Source: Bacteroidales bacterium
GTDB lineage: Bacteria > Bacteroidota > Bacteroidia > Bacteroidales > F082
Direction of reading: 5' to 3'
Length of the DNA: 61,092 bases
NCBI GenBank assembly: GCA_029983675.1
Contig: JASBYY010000013.1
Location: forward strand, 1 to 61,092
Part shown: positions 54,110-61,092 of the stretch, in pieces
How the letters are laid out: every line of letters starts with the position of its first letter
Numbering within the stretch: the stretch's first letter is position 1
The notes under the pieces: model-generated
The model's database searches: none
Told to the model about the DNA's origin: nothing
The model's input: only the letters and a program-made list of their open reading frames with translations
Position numbers and translations under genes: made by a program

Positions 54110-55003
54110 TCACTGCCAAAACATCACTTCTGTAGTTTCAATTTGCAGCTTGGCTTTGCGTCCCATAATAATGGCTCTGTTGTCGGAAAAATGTCCGGCA
54201 GGAAAGCCACAGCACAATGGGTAGCCGTATTCAGCCGTATAGTTGGCTACAATGACTTCCGCTGACACGCCGAAAGGTATGGTATTATCGTGCATATCGG
54301 TCATGCCACCTACGATAAGTCCGGCCAAACTGCTTAGTTTTCCAGCTCTTTTCAATGCAAGCACCATTCGGTCGATATGGTAAAGATACTCGTCCAAGTC
54401 TTCTAAAAACAGCAGTTTTCCTTTCAAATCGGGAAAAATATCAGAACACAACATACTGTACAACACAGATAAGTTACCGCCGACAATCTCTGCTTCAACA
54501 GTTCCCAAACGATTCATTGAATGAGATGGAAAAATATAATGTAATGGCTTTCCAGTCAGTGCATCATGTAACGATTGCAAAGCCAAATCGGAATTATCCA
54601 GCACATTGATAGGCATAGTGGCATGAAGACTTTCATAACTCAAACTTTGCATTTTACCATGAAACACAGTACTGTCACTATAGCCGATTATCCATTTTGG
54701 ATACTTATGGAACAATGTAAAATCAAGATTATCAACAATATGCAGTCCTCCATACCCGCCTCGAACCAACCATATTGCTGCAATATCACTACGATCGAGA
54801 TAATCCTGAAAGACTGCGGCACGCAAGGCATCATTTCCTGCATACTGATTACAAACGGCAAAAAGACGATCGTCATACACCACTTCAAAACCTTGGTGTT
54901 GTAACCAAACAACGGCTTTTTCTATTTCTTCAGGAATAATTCTTCGAGCTGGAGCTACCAAAGCAATGCGGGCTTTTTGCGGTAATATGTTTGGAGATTT
55001 CAT
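54110..55003 (-). CDS. ldcA: LD-carboxypeptidase (peptidase S66, LdcA family)
   Basis: A 297-residue serine peptidase that removes the terminal D-Ala from murein tetrapeptides during cell-wall recycling. The N-terminal KARIALVAPARRI, the WLVRGGYGGLHIVDNLDF block and the nucleophile motif IIGYSDSTVF (Ser near residue 113), with the later Glu/His region (FLEDLDEYLYHIDRM, GFPAGHFSDNRAI), match S66. The ATG at 55003 is 12 bases after the stop of the MORN-repeat gene, so the two form an operon. A TTG four codons earlier is possible. Confidence 0.93.
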   Translation of the reverse strand: MKSPNILPQKARIALVAPARRIIPEEIEKAVVWLQHQGFEVVYDDRLFAVCNQYAGNDALRAAVFQDYLDRSDIAAIWLVRGGYGGLHIVDNLDFTLFHKYPKWIIGYSDSTVFHGKMQSLSYESLHATMPINVLDNSDLALQSLHDALTGKPLHYIFPSHSMNRLGTVEAEIVGGNLSVLYSMLCSDIFPDLKGKLLFLEDLDEYLYHIDRMVLALKRAGKLSSLAGLIVGGMTDMHDNTIPFGVSAEVIVANYTAEYGYPLCCGFPAGHFSDNRAIIMGRKAKLQIETTEVMFWQ

Positions 55004-55015
55004 ATCCTTTATCAA

Positions 55016-56551
55016 TTATTTATCCTGTTCATTTATGCCATCTCTGACAATATCTTCCTCATCGATTTTTTCACCGTCATATTTACGTTCCACCCCTTGA
55101 ACATAGGTGATTTCGAAAAATAACTCTCCCGTATCGAGATATTTTTTCCATGCACCATGACGGATGCCTCCAGCATAAGTTTCCCATTCACGTATTTTTC
55201 CATTTGGATAATAATACACATGTTTACCATCAGGAAAACCACTATTATAAGTGCCTCTGAAAGCCATTTTTCCGTTGTCGAAATAACTTATCCATTCTCC
55301 TGATTTTCTGTCGTTTCTATACTCACCTTCTGAACGCACATTGCCATTTTGCTCTACCCATCTACCTACTTTCATTCCATCGAAATAGGTTCCAGAAACC
55401 ACAAGCCGGCCTTGATAATCCAATTCCTTATAGACACCCTCCAATACACCTTTCAAATATGACTCGACACGGGCCAATTGACCGTTATCATGATACCATT
55501 TCCACTCACCGTCAGGCTGCCCTTCAACATATACTCCCGACTGCTCTACCTTTCCATTCTGATAATAATATGTCCAACGGTCTGATTTCAATCCATCAAT
55601 AAATAATCCATTGGTTTTCAATGTGCTGTCTAAAAAAAACTCTTTGTAAATACCACGTCGCTTGCCATCGGTGTCAATAATGCCACTGTCGGTCAGCACA
55701 TCGTCATGATAGGTTTGCGAAGCCGTAACTTGTCCGTTGCTATCGTATTCTCGCCATACTCCTTCACGTTTGCCATCGCGGAACGATGCTTCACGTCGTA
55801 CTTTTCCATCAGGATAATATTCCCGTTTGATTTGCAGAGGCTTATATGCGCTTTCTATTGACTGTTCCACATCATTGGCAAACTTTTTTATCCTACATAG
55901 ATTGCCTTTTTCGTCATATTCCTTGTACAATCCGTTGCGTTTACCGTGACAATAATACATTTCTGTATGTAGTGTCCAATCGGGATAAAAACTTTTCCAA
56001 TAACCATGCTTCAAACCATCCTCATCATAGCGATTCAGAACTTCCCGGCCATTCACATAACCACGCTTGTAACTCACGATTTCTCTCAAAACACCCATAG
56101 TATCAAAAACAGGTGAAAAACCTTCCTCATAACCATTCTTATATGGAATGACCTGCAACACACGTCTTTTTTTATCAAAACGCCGTCCTTGTCCCGACTT
56201 TACATCATTGACAAACGGCTCCTCCATGATGGCATCCGAAAGAAAAATAAAACGGCTGCCATTTTTGAGACCATTTTTATAATTGACAATAAGTGTGGTA
56301 TCACCTGATTCGGAATAAAAATACCAAGGTCCATCAAGAAGAAAATCATTTCGGTTGCCCTCTGACTTCATTTTACCATTTTCATGATAAGTCTTCCAAT
56401 ATCCGTCAGGTTTTCCATCTCTTAGTTTCCCTTCACTCGAAACCGTTTCATCGGCATAATAAAAAGCATGGTACTCGGTTTGAGCTATTCCTCGAAGCCC
56501 AAACAAAGTAACAAACACTACCGTCGTTATGAATGATCTAAAAAATAACAC
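55016..56551 (-). CDS. Exported MORN-repeat (YwqK-type) protein
   Basis: A 511-residue exported protein with a signal peptide of about 23 residues after a GTG start. The rest consists of at least a dozen tandem MORN-like repeats of 22-24 residues of the type G-x-W-x-x-Y-x-x-N-G-K-x-x-x-x-G-x-Y (GYWKTYHENGKMKSEG, GVWREYDSNGQV, GEWISYFDNGKMAFRG). Databases label such repeats as YwqK-family antitoxin components, but no toxin gene is here, and a toxin-antitoxin role is doubtful. It is co-transcribed with ldcA, so a link with the cell wall is possible. A -7 box lies 24 bases upstream. Confidence 0.88.
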   Translation of the reverse strand: MLFFRSFITTVVFVTLFGLRGIAQTEYHAFYYADETVSSEGKLRDGKPDGYWKTYHENGKMKSEGNRNDFLLDGPWYFYSESGDTTLIVNYKNGLKNGSRFIFLSDAIMEEPFVNDVKSGQGRRFDKKRRVLQVIPYKNGYEEGFSPVFDTMGVLREIVSYKRGYVNGREVLNRYDEDGLKHGYWKSFYPDWTLHTEMYYCHGKRNGLYKEYDEKGNLCRIKKFANDVEQSIESAYKPLQIKREYYPDGKVRREASFRDGKREGVWREYDSNGQVTASQTYHDDVLTDSGIIDTDGKRRGIYKEFFLDSTLKTNGLFIDGLKSDRWTYYYQNGKVEQSGVYVEGQPDGEWKWYHDNGQLARVESYLKGVLEGVYKELDYQGRLVVSGTYFDGMKVGRWVEQNGNVRSEGEYRNDRKSGEWISYFDNGKMAFRGTYNSGFPDGKHVYYYPNGKIREWETYAGGIRHGAWKKYLDTGELFFEITYVQGVERKYDGEKIDEEDIVRDGINEQDK

Positions 56552-56574
56552 AGCTATCCGATGACTTTTCTATG

Positions 56575-56582
56575 CAAAAATA
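56575..56582 (-). promoter_or_regulatory. -7 promoter box of the MORN-ldcA operon (TATTTTTG, minus strand)
   Basis: TAnnTTTG match 24 bases before the MORN gene start. Confidence 0.65.
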
Positions 56583-57068
56583 CATAATTTTGAACCATTC
56601 TGCCAATCTCTCATTCATATATTAATTAGTATGTTTTTATTTTATTTTTATGGATGACGGATGATTAATAGTTGTTGAATTGTTTGATAACTTTTCAATA
56701 AAAATCTTGCATTTCTGAAAAAGAATCCAAGGCATCGTGATTTGAATCACCGAACAAATTATTTATCAGTTGTTTTTTGTGTTCAACAAAAATCGTCCGA
56801 TTTTCAAAACAGGTCGTAATGTGTCAACAAAAAACGACTTTTTTATGTTCATATCTGTTGAGAATCTTGAACAAATTATTCATTTTTGGTTTTTGTCAAC
56901 ATGATATTTATTTATACACTTATTGTAATAAAGTTATAAACATATTACTTGTTGATAACTCATTATAATATTGATTTTCATTATATTATAGATAAAATGT
57001 TGATTTTTATAAACGGATAAATTGCTCATTATAAATCATTAAAAGTGATTGTCCATATTAAAAAATCA
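56583..57068. other. Very AT-rich divergent intergenic region with DnaA-box-like sites
   Basis: About 485 bases between the divergent MORN and rpiB transcripts. There is no credible gene. By eye about three quarters of the bases are A or T. TTATCAACA, a common variant of the DnaA box TTATCCACA, occurs inverted at 56950-56958 and again in direct orientation at 57085-57093 in the rpiB leader. Related GTCAACA or TTCAACA words occur near 56780, 56823 and 56895. An origin-like or nucleoid-protein-binding role is possible but unproven. Confidence 0.35.
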
Positions 57069-57076
57069 TACCTTTG
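57069..57076 (+). promoter_or_regulatory. -7 promoter box of rpiB (TACCTTTG)
   Basis: TAnnTTTG match 25 bases before the ATG at 57102; it overlaps an upstream in-frame extension, which is therefore rejected as coding. Confidence 0.65.
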
Positions 57077-57101
57077 CAGAATAATTATCAACAGGTGTAA
57101 A

Positions 57102-57542
57102 ATGAAACAGATTATTCCTATAGCCTCCGATCATGGCGGGTATGAAATGAAGCAATATTTGATTGAAAAGCTGCAAGATGGCGGTTACGAAGTGAAAGAT
57201 TTCGGGACACATAGTGCGGACAGTGTCGATTATCCCGATATGATTCATCCTTTGGCAAAAGCCATTCAAAACGGCGAGTATCCGCTTGGAATCATTCTTT
57301 GTGGCAGTGGTAATGGTGCTCAAATGTCGGCCAACAAGCATCCGCATGTCAGGGCTGCATTATGCTGGAATGTGGAATTGGCGCGTCTGGCAAGGCAACA
57401 TAATGATGCCAATATTATCGCTTTGCCGGGAAGGTTTGTTTCGAAAGAAACGGCTTGGGAAATGATTCAGGTTTTTCTGACCACTGATTTTGAAGGTGGC
57501 CGTCATGAGAAAAGAGTTGCCAAAATAGAACAGATAGGGTAG
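57102..57542 (+). CDS. rpiB: Ribose-5-phosphate isomerase B
   Basis: A 146-residue isomerase of the pentose phosphate pathway (ribose-5-phosphate to ribulose-5-phosphate). PIASDHGGYEMKQ binds phosphate, GIILCGSGNGAQMSANK contains the catalytic Cys region, and RAALCWNVELARLARQHNDANI follows. Length is normal for RpiB. An in-frame extension from 57045 crosses the promoter box, so the ATG at 57102 is chosen. The LutB-like gene follows after four bases. Confidence 0.96.
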   Translation: MKQIIPIASDHGGYEMKQYLIEKLQDGGYEVKDFGTHSADSVDYPDMIHPLAKAIQNGEYPLGIILCGSGNGAQMSANKHPHVRAALCWNVELARLARQHNDANIIALPGRFVSKETAWEMIQVFLTTDFEGGRHEKRVAKIEQIG

Positions 57543-57546
57543 TTCA

Positions 57547-58905
57547 ATGGGCGAAAAGAGTACGGCATTCGAACAAGCCTGTCAATTGTCGTTCGACGAG
57601 GAACACTGGCAGAAAATCAACTATAGCACAAGTTGTTATGAACGCAACTATGCCAAAAGTCTTGCACATTACCGTAATATAGAGTTAGAAAAACAACGCG
57701 CTTACAAGTATCGTAACAGATCGATTCTTAATCTTGAAAAACTGCTTGTCGATTTTGAAACCCATTTCACCGACAATGGCGGCACTGTGCTGTGGGCGCG
57801 TCACGCCGATGATGCGCTTCAAATGATAGACGATATTATTGCGAAAAGCGGTGCGCGGTTTGTTGCACGATCCAACTCGTCCGTACTTGACGAAATAGGA
57901 CTGAATAATCATCTGAAAAAGAAAAGCATAGATTTAGTAGAAACCAACATAGGACGTTTTATTTTGAACGTTGGCAGAATGGCCCCATATCATCCCATGT
58001 TCACTACTATTAATCTTTCGAAGGAAGAAATCAATGGGGTGCTGACCGAACATTTCAAGTTAAAATCAAGCAGTACTTCGCGCCAGATGGTGAACTTTAT
58101 CCGTTATCAATTGTCGCAACAGATCGCCGATTGTAATGTAAGTATCACGGGTGCCAATTTTCTTATTGCCGATACGGGTGGTGTTGTCATCACTGAGAAT
58201 GAAGGCAATATTCTGAATGCCACAAATACTTCGAAGATTAATATTGTTGTAGCTGGTATTGCCAAAGTTATTACATCAGCCGAAGACCTTTCAGTGTTGT
58301 TGCCGCTTCTTTCTATGCACGCACAAGGACAGAGAATGGCTACGATTAATAGCATAACATACGGACCATCATTAATGCAGGGTGATGAAAATATGATTGT
58401 TATTTTACTTGATAACGGTCGTACACGTGTTCTTGTCGATGAAAAACAACGTCAAATCATGTCGTGTATTCATTGTGAAGCATGTGCCAGTGTTTGCCCT
58501 GTTTACAAAAACATTGGAGGATATGCCTATAACAGTCCTTACATGGGTCCTTTGGGCATTATCATGACACCGCTGAAAGAGGGTACGAAAAAATACCAGC
58601 ATTTGGCTTCTGCTTGTTCGTTATGTCGTCGTTGCACGGAGATTTGTCCTGTTGGTATTCCTTTGGACAATTTAATCTTGGAAAACCGTCATATTATTGC
58701 CAATGAACAGGTAGGAGACCCTAAAGCCGAAGCATTATTCAAGACGATGATACGACATTGCAAGTCGCGCAAAAGACTCGATTGTCCGCTATGGTTGAAG
58801 AAAATTGAAGTGAAGCGTTTTTTCCCGAAGTCAGGAAGTGAACCGTTGCCTCAGTTTGCTCCAAAATCGTTTAGCCAGATGTGGAAAGACGGAGAAGTGA
58901 TCTAA
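57547..58905 (+). CDS. LutB-like iron-sulfur oxidoreductase subunit
   Basis: A 452-residue protein of the LutB/YkgF family (lactate utilisation Fe-S component). The N-terminal LUD domain (about 60-290, GGVVITENEG and others) is followed by two ferredoxin-type 4Fe-4S motifs, CIHCEACASVCPVY and CSLCRRCTEICPVG (near residues 306 and 353). A C-terminal DUF3390-like tail follows. In Bacillus, LutA, LutB and LutC act together to oxidise L-lactate; here no lutA or lutC is adjacent, and the partner is rpiB. Whether lactate is the substrate is uncertain. Confidence 0.9.
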   Translation: MGEKSTAFEQACQLSFDEEHWQKINYSTSCYERNYAKSLAHYRNIELEKQRAYKYRNRSILNLEKLLVDFETHFTDNGGTVLWARHADDALQMIDDIIAKSGARFVARSNSSVLDEIGLNNHLKKKSIDLVETNIGRFILNVGRMAPYHPMFTTINLSKEEINGVLTEHFKLKSSSTSRQMVNFIRYQLSQQIADCNVSITGANFLIADTGGVVITENEGNILNATNTSKINIVVAGIAKVITSAEDLSVLLPLLSMHAQGQRMATINSITYGPSLMQGDENMIVILLDNGRTRVLVDEKQRQIMSCIHCEACASVCPVYKNIGGYAYNSPYMGPLGIIMTPLKEGTKKYQHLASACSLCRRCTEICPVGIPLDNLILENRHIIANEQVGDPKAEALFKTMIRHCKSRKRLDCPLWLKKIEVKRFFPKSGSEPLPQFAPKSFSQMWKDGEVI

Positions 58906-58936
58906 GAGTATTTTTTCGATGAGTATCAAAAAATAA

Positions 58937-59045
58937 GAGGGTGACCAAAAAGGGTAAAATTTTGACTTAATGATTTTGTAACTTATTGATAATCAATATT
59001 AGTTTTTGCAAAAATTGCCCCAAAAAGGACTTTTTAGTCACCCTC
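58937..59045. repeat. Inverted-repeat-ended intergenic element, copy 2
   Basis: About 109 bases bounded by GAGGGTGACCAAAAAG and a near-exact complement (one change: TTTTTAGTCACCCTC). The reverse complement of the copy at 8476-8582 aligns over its length, including TGATTTTGTAACTTATTGAT. It again separates two convergent genes (the LutB-like gene and the type IX gene at 59080). Confidence 0.85.
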
Positions 59046-59079
59046 GTCAATCTATTTTATTCTCTTCTCATGACTTTGA

Positions 59080-60861
59080 TTATCTTACAACCATCACCCG
59101 TTTCGTATAGAAAACATCTTGCTTGCCCCTAATACGCAATAAGTAAACGCCTTCTGACAGACCTTTCACGCAGATTTCATTAGTATTCCGAACAATCTTC
59201 ACCAATTGCCCAATGGCATTGTAAATTTGGACTTCGGCAGATTCGAGACCTTCTATCGTTATCTTTTCATTGGTCGGATTAGGATAGAGAATAACTTGGT
59301 CATTATCGACTGTGTTTTCGCTTATCTTGGTGATATCAAAGCCACTAAATGAAGGAAGGTAGTTATCCAAAAAGGGATTGCAGTTCGCAGACGCGCACCA
59401 ATACTCATAATCTTCTGAGTGTTCCTGCCCTAACACCCAATCATCGAGTGCCTCTTCAAGAGACAGGGTCTTGTACACAAAACCCGTATGGCTTTCAATG
59501 GAAACGGTGTCAGCAAAAATCCAATATGGGAATTGGAAGTAAGGTGTAGGCTCAAACGGGACCGCCCATTCGATGGTGCCTTCATTATACGTGACAGGTT
59601 CATCATCAAACCAATCATTCGGCCCGTCATGATATTTGAAGGTGTTGAAATAGCAATGCCTTATGGTTCCGAAATTGCCTTCTGCAACGCCCATCCTCGG
59701 GGTTGGCGGCCAATAACAGGCATAGTCACCGAACCAGTCGCCAATATAGGAATAGCAGTTCTCTATGAGGCCATGATTTTCAATGGCCAGGCCACCGTAT
59801 TTCGACATCCATTTCAACGAATCGGCCACCGAAGCGCAATTCTTGATGGAACCAAAGTTATACCAGACAAACAGGCCCTCGGGTTCGCAATAATGGTTGG
59901 GGTAAGTCAACTTGCCACACCTCACCATGCAATTTGTAATGACTCCATCATTCTTAAATCCGAACAAGGCACTTTCACGGTTGGCGCCGTCCTTGTGCAT
60001 CTCGTCAATTTCGACATAGCACCGGTCGATGACATTTTGCCGCATCTCACTCCCCGTTTCAAAGGGGTCTGCGCTTCCGAAAAACTTACCATCACTTTCG
60101 TTACGCCCTTCGGAATACACATGGCGCAGCACCACATTTTCTATTCTTGCACCGTATAAGTTTCCAAAGAAGCTCTCAAAGTTCTCATAATTCGGATTAT
60201 AAAACAGTATAAGATTGTTTACAACAAACCCGTTGCCATTAAAAGTACCACAGAATTTAAGCCTGTCGGGATTAGGAGTGCCAAGATTGGTGCCATCGGC
60301 AATGGGAATCCAAAGGGCAGCCGCCATATCAACATTTGCTTCAAGTGTCACCGTCTTCCCGTCGAAGTTGTTTGCATCCTGCCCATTGAGGCCATTGGTC
60401 ACCGAAATGAGCCATGCCAAAGCCTCGGCGGAATACAGATGCACATCGCCGTTTCCGTCCTCCACATAGCCTGCGGGCTGCTCGGTCACAAGGTCGGTCC
60501 AATACTGCTCCGGAAGTTCCCTCTCCGGATTGAGGCGCCACGAGCCTTCATTTTCGTCTTGTTTATTGAGGAAATTCCAAGTAAAATGTGTGGGGTATTG
60601 GTTCTCGGGCAAATTGCCTGAAACATTTCTGACACGATTGACTTCGTATGTAAATGTGTATCCTACGCCAGAAGCTTGTCCGCAACAGCCCCCATTTTGT
60701 AAAAATACAGGGCGAAACCAGGGTCGTTGTGAATTATCCACTTGGGATGGTAGAATTGTTGCGGAAGACTTTGAGGAAATCACCAAAGGAACTATCAGAG
60801 GAAAGGGTATTAGAGAGAGAAAGAGAGGTAAGTAAATGGAAATGAGGGTAATTTGCGCCAT
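59080..60861 (-). CDS. Type IX sorting-domain protein, apparent chimera of two families
   Basis: A 593-residue protein. Residues about 38-97 (VDNSQRPWFRPVFLQNGGCC, then GQASGVGYTFTYE and PTHFTWNFLN) look like the start of a papain-like family of Bacteroidota, where a Cys follows a Gly-rich loop. From about residue 110 (EQYWTDLVTEQPAGYVEDGN) it changes to a GLUG-type beta-helix protein (YSAEALAWLISVTNGLNGQD, then FCGTFNGNGFVVNNL and repeated I-x-N-C-x-V turns). The last ~70 residues (LYPNPTNEKITI, IYNAIGQLV, SEGVYLLRI) are the type IX sorting tail. The first ~30 residues are hydrophobic but an atypical signal peptide, so the true 5' end or integrity is uncertain. The sequence from 60862 to the window end shows no supported gene. 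Confidence 0.75.
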   Translation of the reverse strand: MAQITLISIYLPLFLSLIPFPLIVPLVISSKSSATILPSQVDNSQRPWFRPVFLQNGGCCGQASGVGYTFTYEVNRVRNVSGNLPENQYPTHFTWNFLNKQDENEGSWRLNPERELPEQYWTDLVTEQPAGYVEDGNGDVHLYSAEALAWLISVTNGLNGQDANNFDGKTVTLEANVDMAAALWIPIADGTNLGTPNPDRLKFCGTFNGNGFVVNNLILFYNPNYENFESFFGNLYGARIENVVLRHVYSEGRNESDGKFFGSADPFETGSEMRQNVIDRCYVEIDEMHKDGANRESALFGFKNDGVITNCMVRCGKLTYPNHYCEPEGLFVWYNFGSIKNCASVADSLKWMSKYGGLAIENHGLIENCYSYIGDWFGDYACYWPPTPRMGVAEGNFGTIRHCYFNTFKYHDGPNDWFDDEPVTYNEGTIEWAVPFEPTPYFQFPYWIFADTVSIESHTGFVYKTLSLEEALDDWVLGQEHSEDYEYWCASANCNPFLDNYLPSFSGFDITKISENTVDNDQVILYPNPTNEKITIEGLESAEVQIYNAIGQLVKIVRNTNEICVKGLSEGVYLLRIRGKQDVFYTKRVMVVR

Positions 60862-61092
60862 ATCTCGGTGGTTTGCATTGAGGGATAAAGTGCAGAAAGC
60901 GTGGATTTGTGCAGAAGTTCCGTTACCAAATCGTTAGTCCATTCTCCGAATGGTAACGAAGAGGCAGGAGAAGGTAACCGACAGAAGAGTATTCGGTAAC
61001 TCACCTTTCCGTCGTTACGGTACTTATGCTTTGTACCACAATGTTTTGCGTAGCTGAAAACGCTTCGGTAACGGGTAACTTTGCCCATAAAA

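Noticed and set aside
55016..56551. Toxin-antitoxin function for the MORN-repeat protein
   Set aside because: The protein is exported and far longer than known antitoxins, and no toxin gene is adjacent. The label comes from the repeat family name only.
60810..61088. A 92-codon minus-strand frame at the right edge
   Set aside because: It overlaps the start of the type IX gene in another frame, has low-complexity composition and shows no family resemblance. The window edge prevents a proper test.

Overview
The window is a chromosomal segment of a member of the Bacteroidota, most likely an uncultured Bacteroidales lineage that has type IX secretion. Several signals agree. Four secreted proteins end in Por-type (type IX) C-terminal sorting domains. 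The -7 promoter box TAnnTTTG, typical of the Bacteroidota primary sigma factor, precedes most transcription units, and I see no clear Shine-Dalgarno sequences. Families such as DUF3109, BACON lipoproteins, DUF4954 and EF-G2 point to the same phylum. Genus cannot be fixed from the sequence. No plasmid or phage genes, transposase or CRISPR array are visible.

Left part (1-22 kb): housekeeping and envelope genes. In order these are a type IX cargo protein, DUF3109, a carboxypeptidase-regulatory-like protein, comF, a fused oligopeptide ABC ATPase, RNase R, a BlaI/BlaR1-like pair with a doubled TonB C-terminal domain, tRNA-Thr, a coiled-coil secreted protein, tRNA-Cys, a polytopic GT-C-like membrane protein, a BACON lipoprotein, gltX, a small outer-membrane barrel, an ArcB-like ornithine carbamoyltransferase, a type IX M28 peptidase and tsaB.

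Middle (22.5-38.7 kb): a surface-polysaccharide region with all genes on the + strand. It makes or consumes nucleotide sugars (galE, rfbA, rfbB, nagB, wlbA, ugd, a second UDP-sugar 6-dehydrogenase, manC) and carries a GT2 glycosyltransferase, an acetyltransferase-like protein and an initiating sugar-phosphate transferase. It also holds a DUF4954 beta-helix protein, a four-helix-bundle (23S intervening-sequence type) gene between rfbA and rfbB, two HEAT-like/transport genes, and the C-terminal stump of a DegT-type aminotransferase. That stump is the family expected to act after WlbA. No rfbC, rfbD, wzx or wzy lies in the window, so the locus is incomplete here.

Right part (38.8-61 kb): tRNA-Asn, a PfkB kinase, an EF-G paralogue lacking the catalytic switch II histidine, a radical SAM protein with an extra C-terminal domain, a four-gene operon of exported proteins ending in an 854-residue leucine-rich-repeat protein, a type IX cargo protein, a lipid kinase, pgk, an LD-carboxypeptidase with a MORN-repeat partner, rpiB with a LutB-like iron-sulfur protein, and a chimeric type IX protein.

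Non-coding structure is a main point of interest: a ~190-bp fold-back element at 1884-2070; two ~108-bp inverted-repeat-ended copies (8476-8582 and 58937-59045), each between convergent genes and inverted relative to each other; a 393-bp element with 14-bp terminal inverted repeats (50947-51339) whose end sequence also overlaps the comF stop codon; and a very AT-rich divergent intergenic region with two DnaA-box-like sites near 57 kb.
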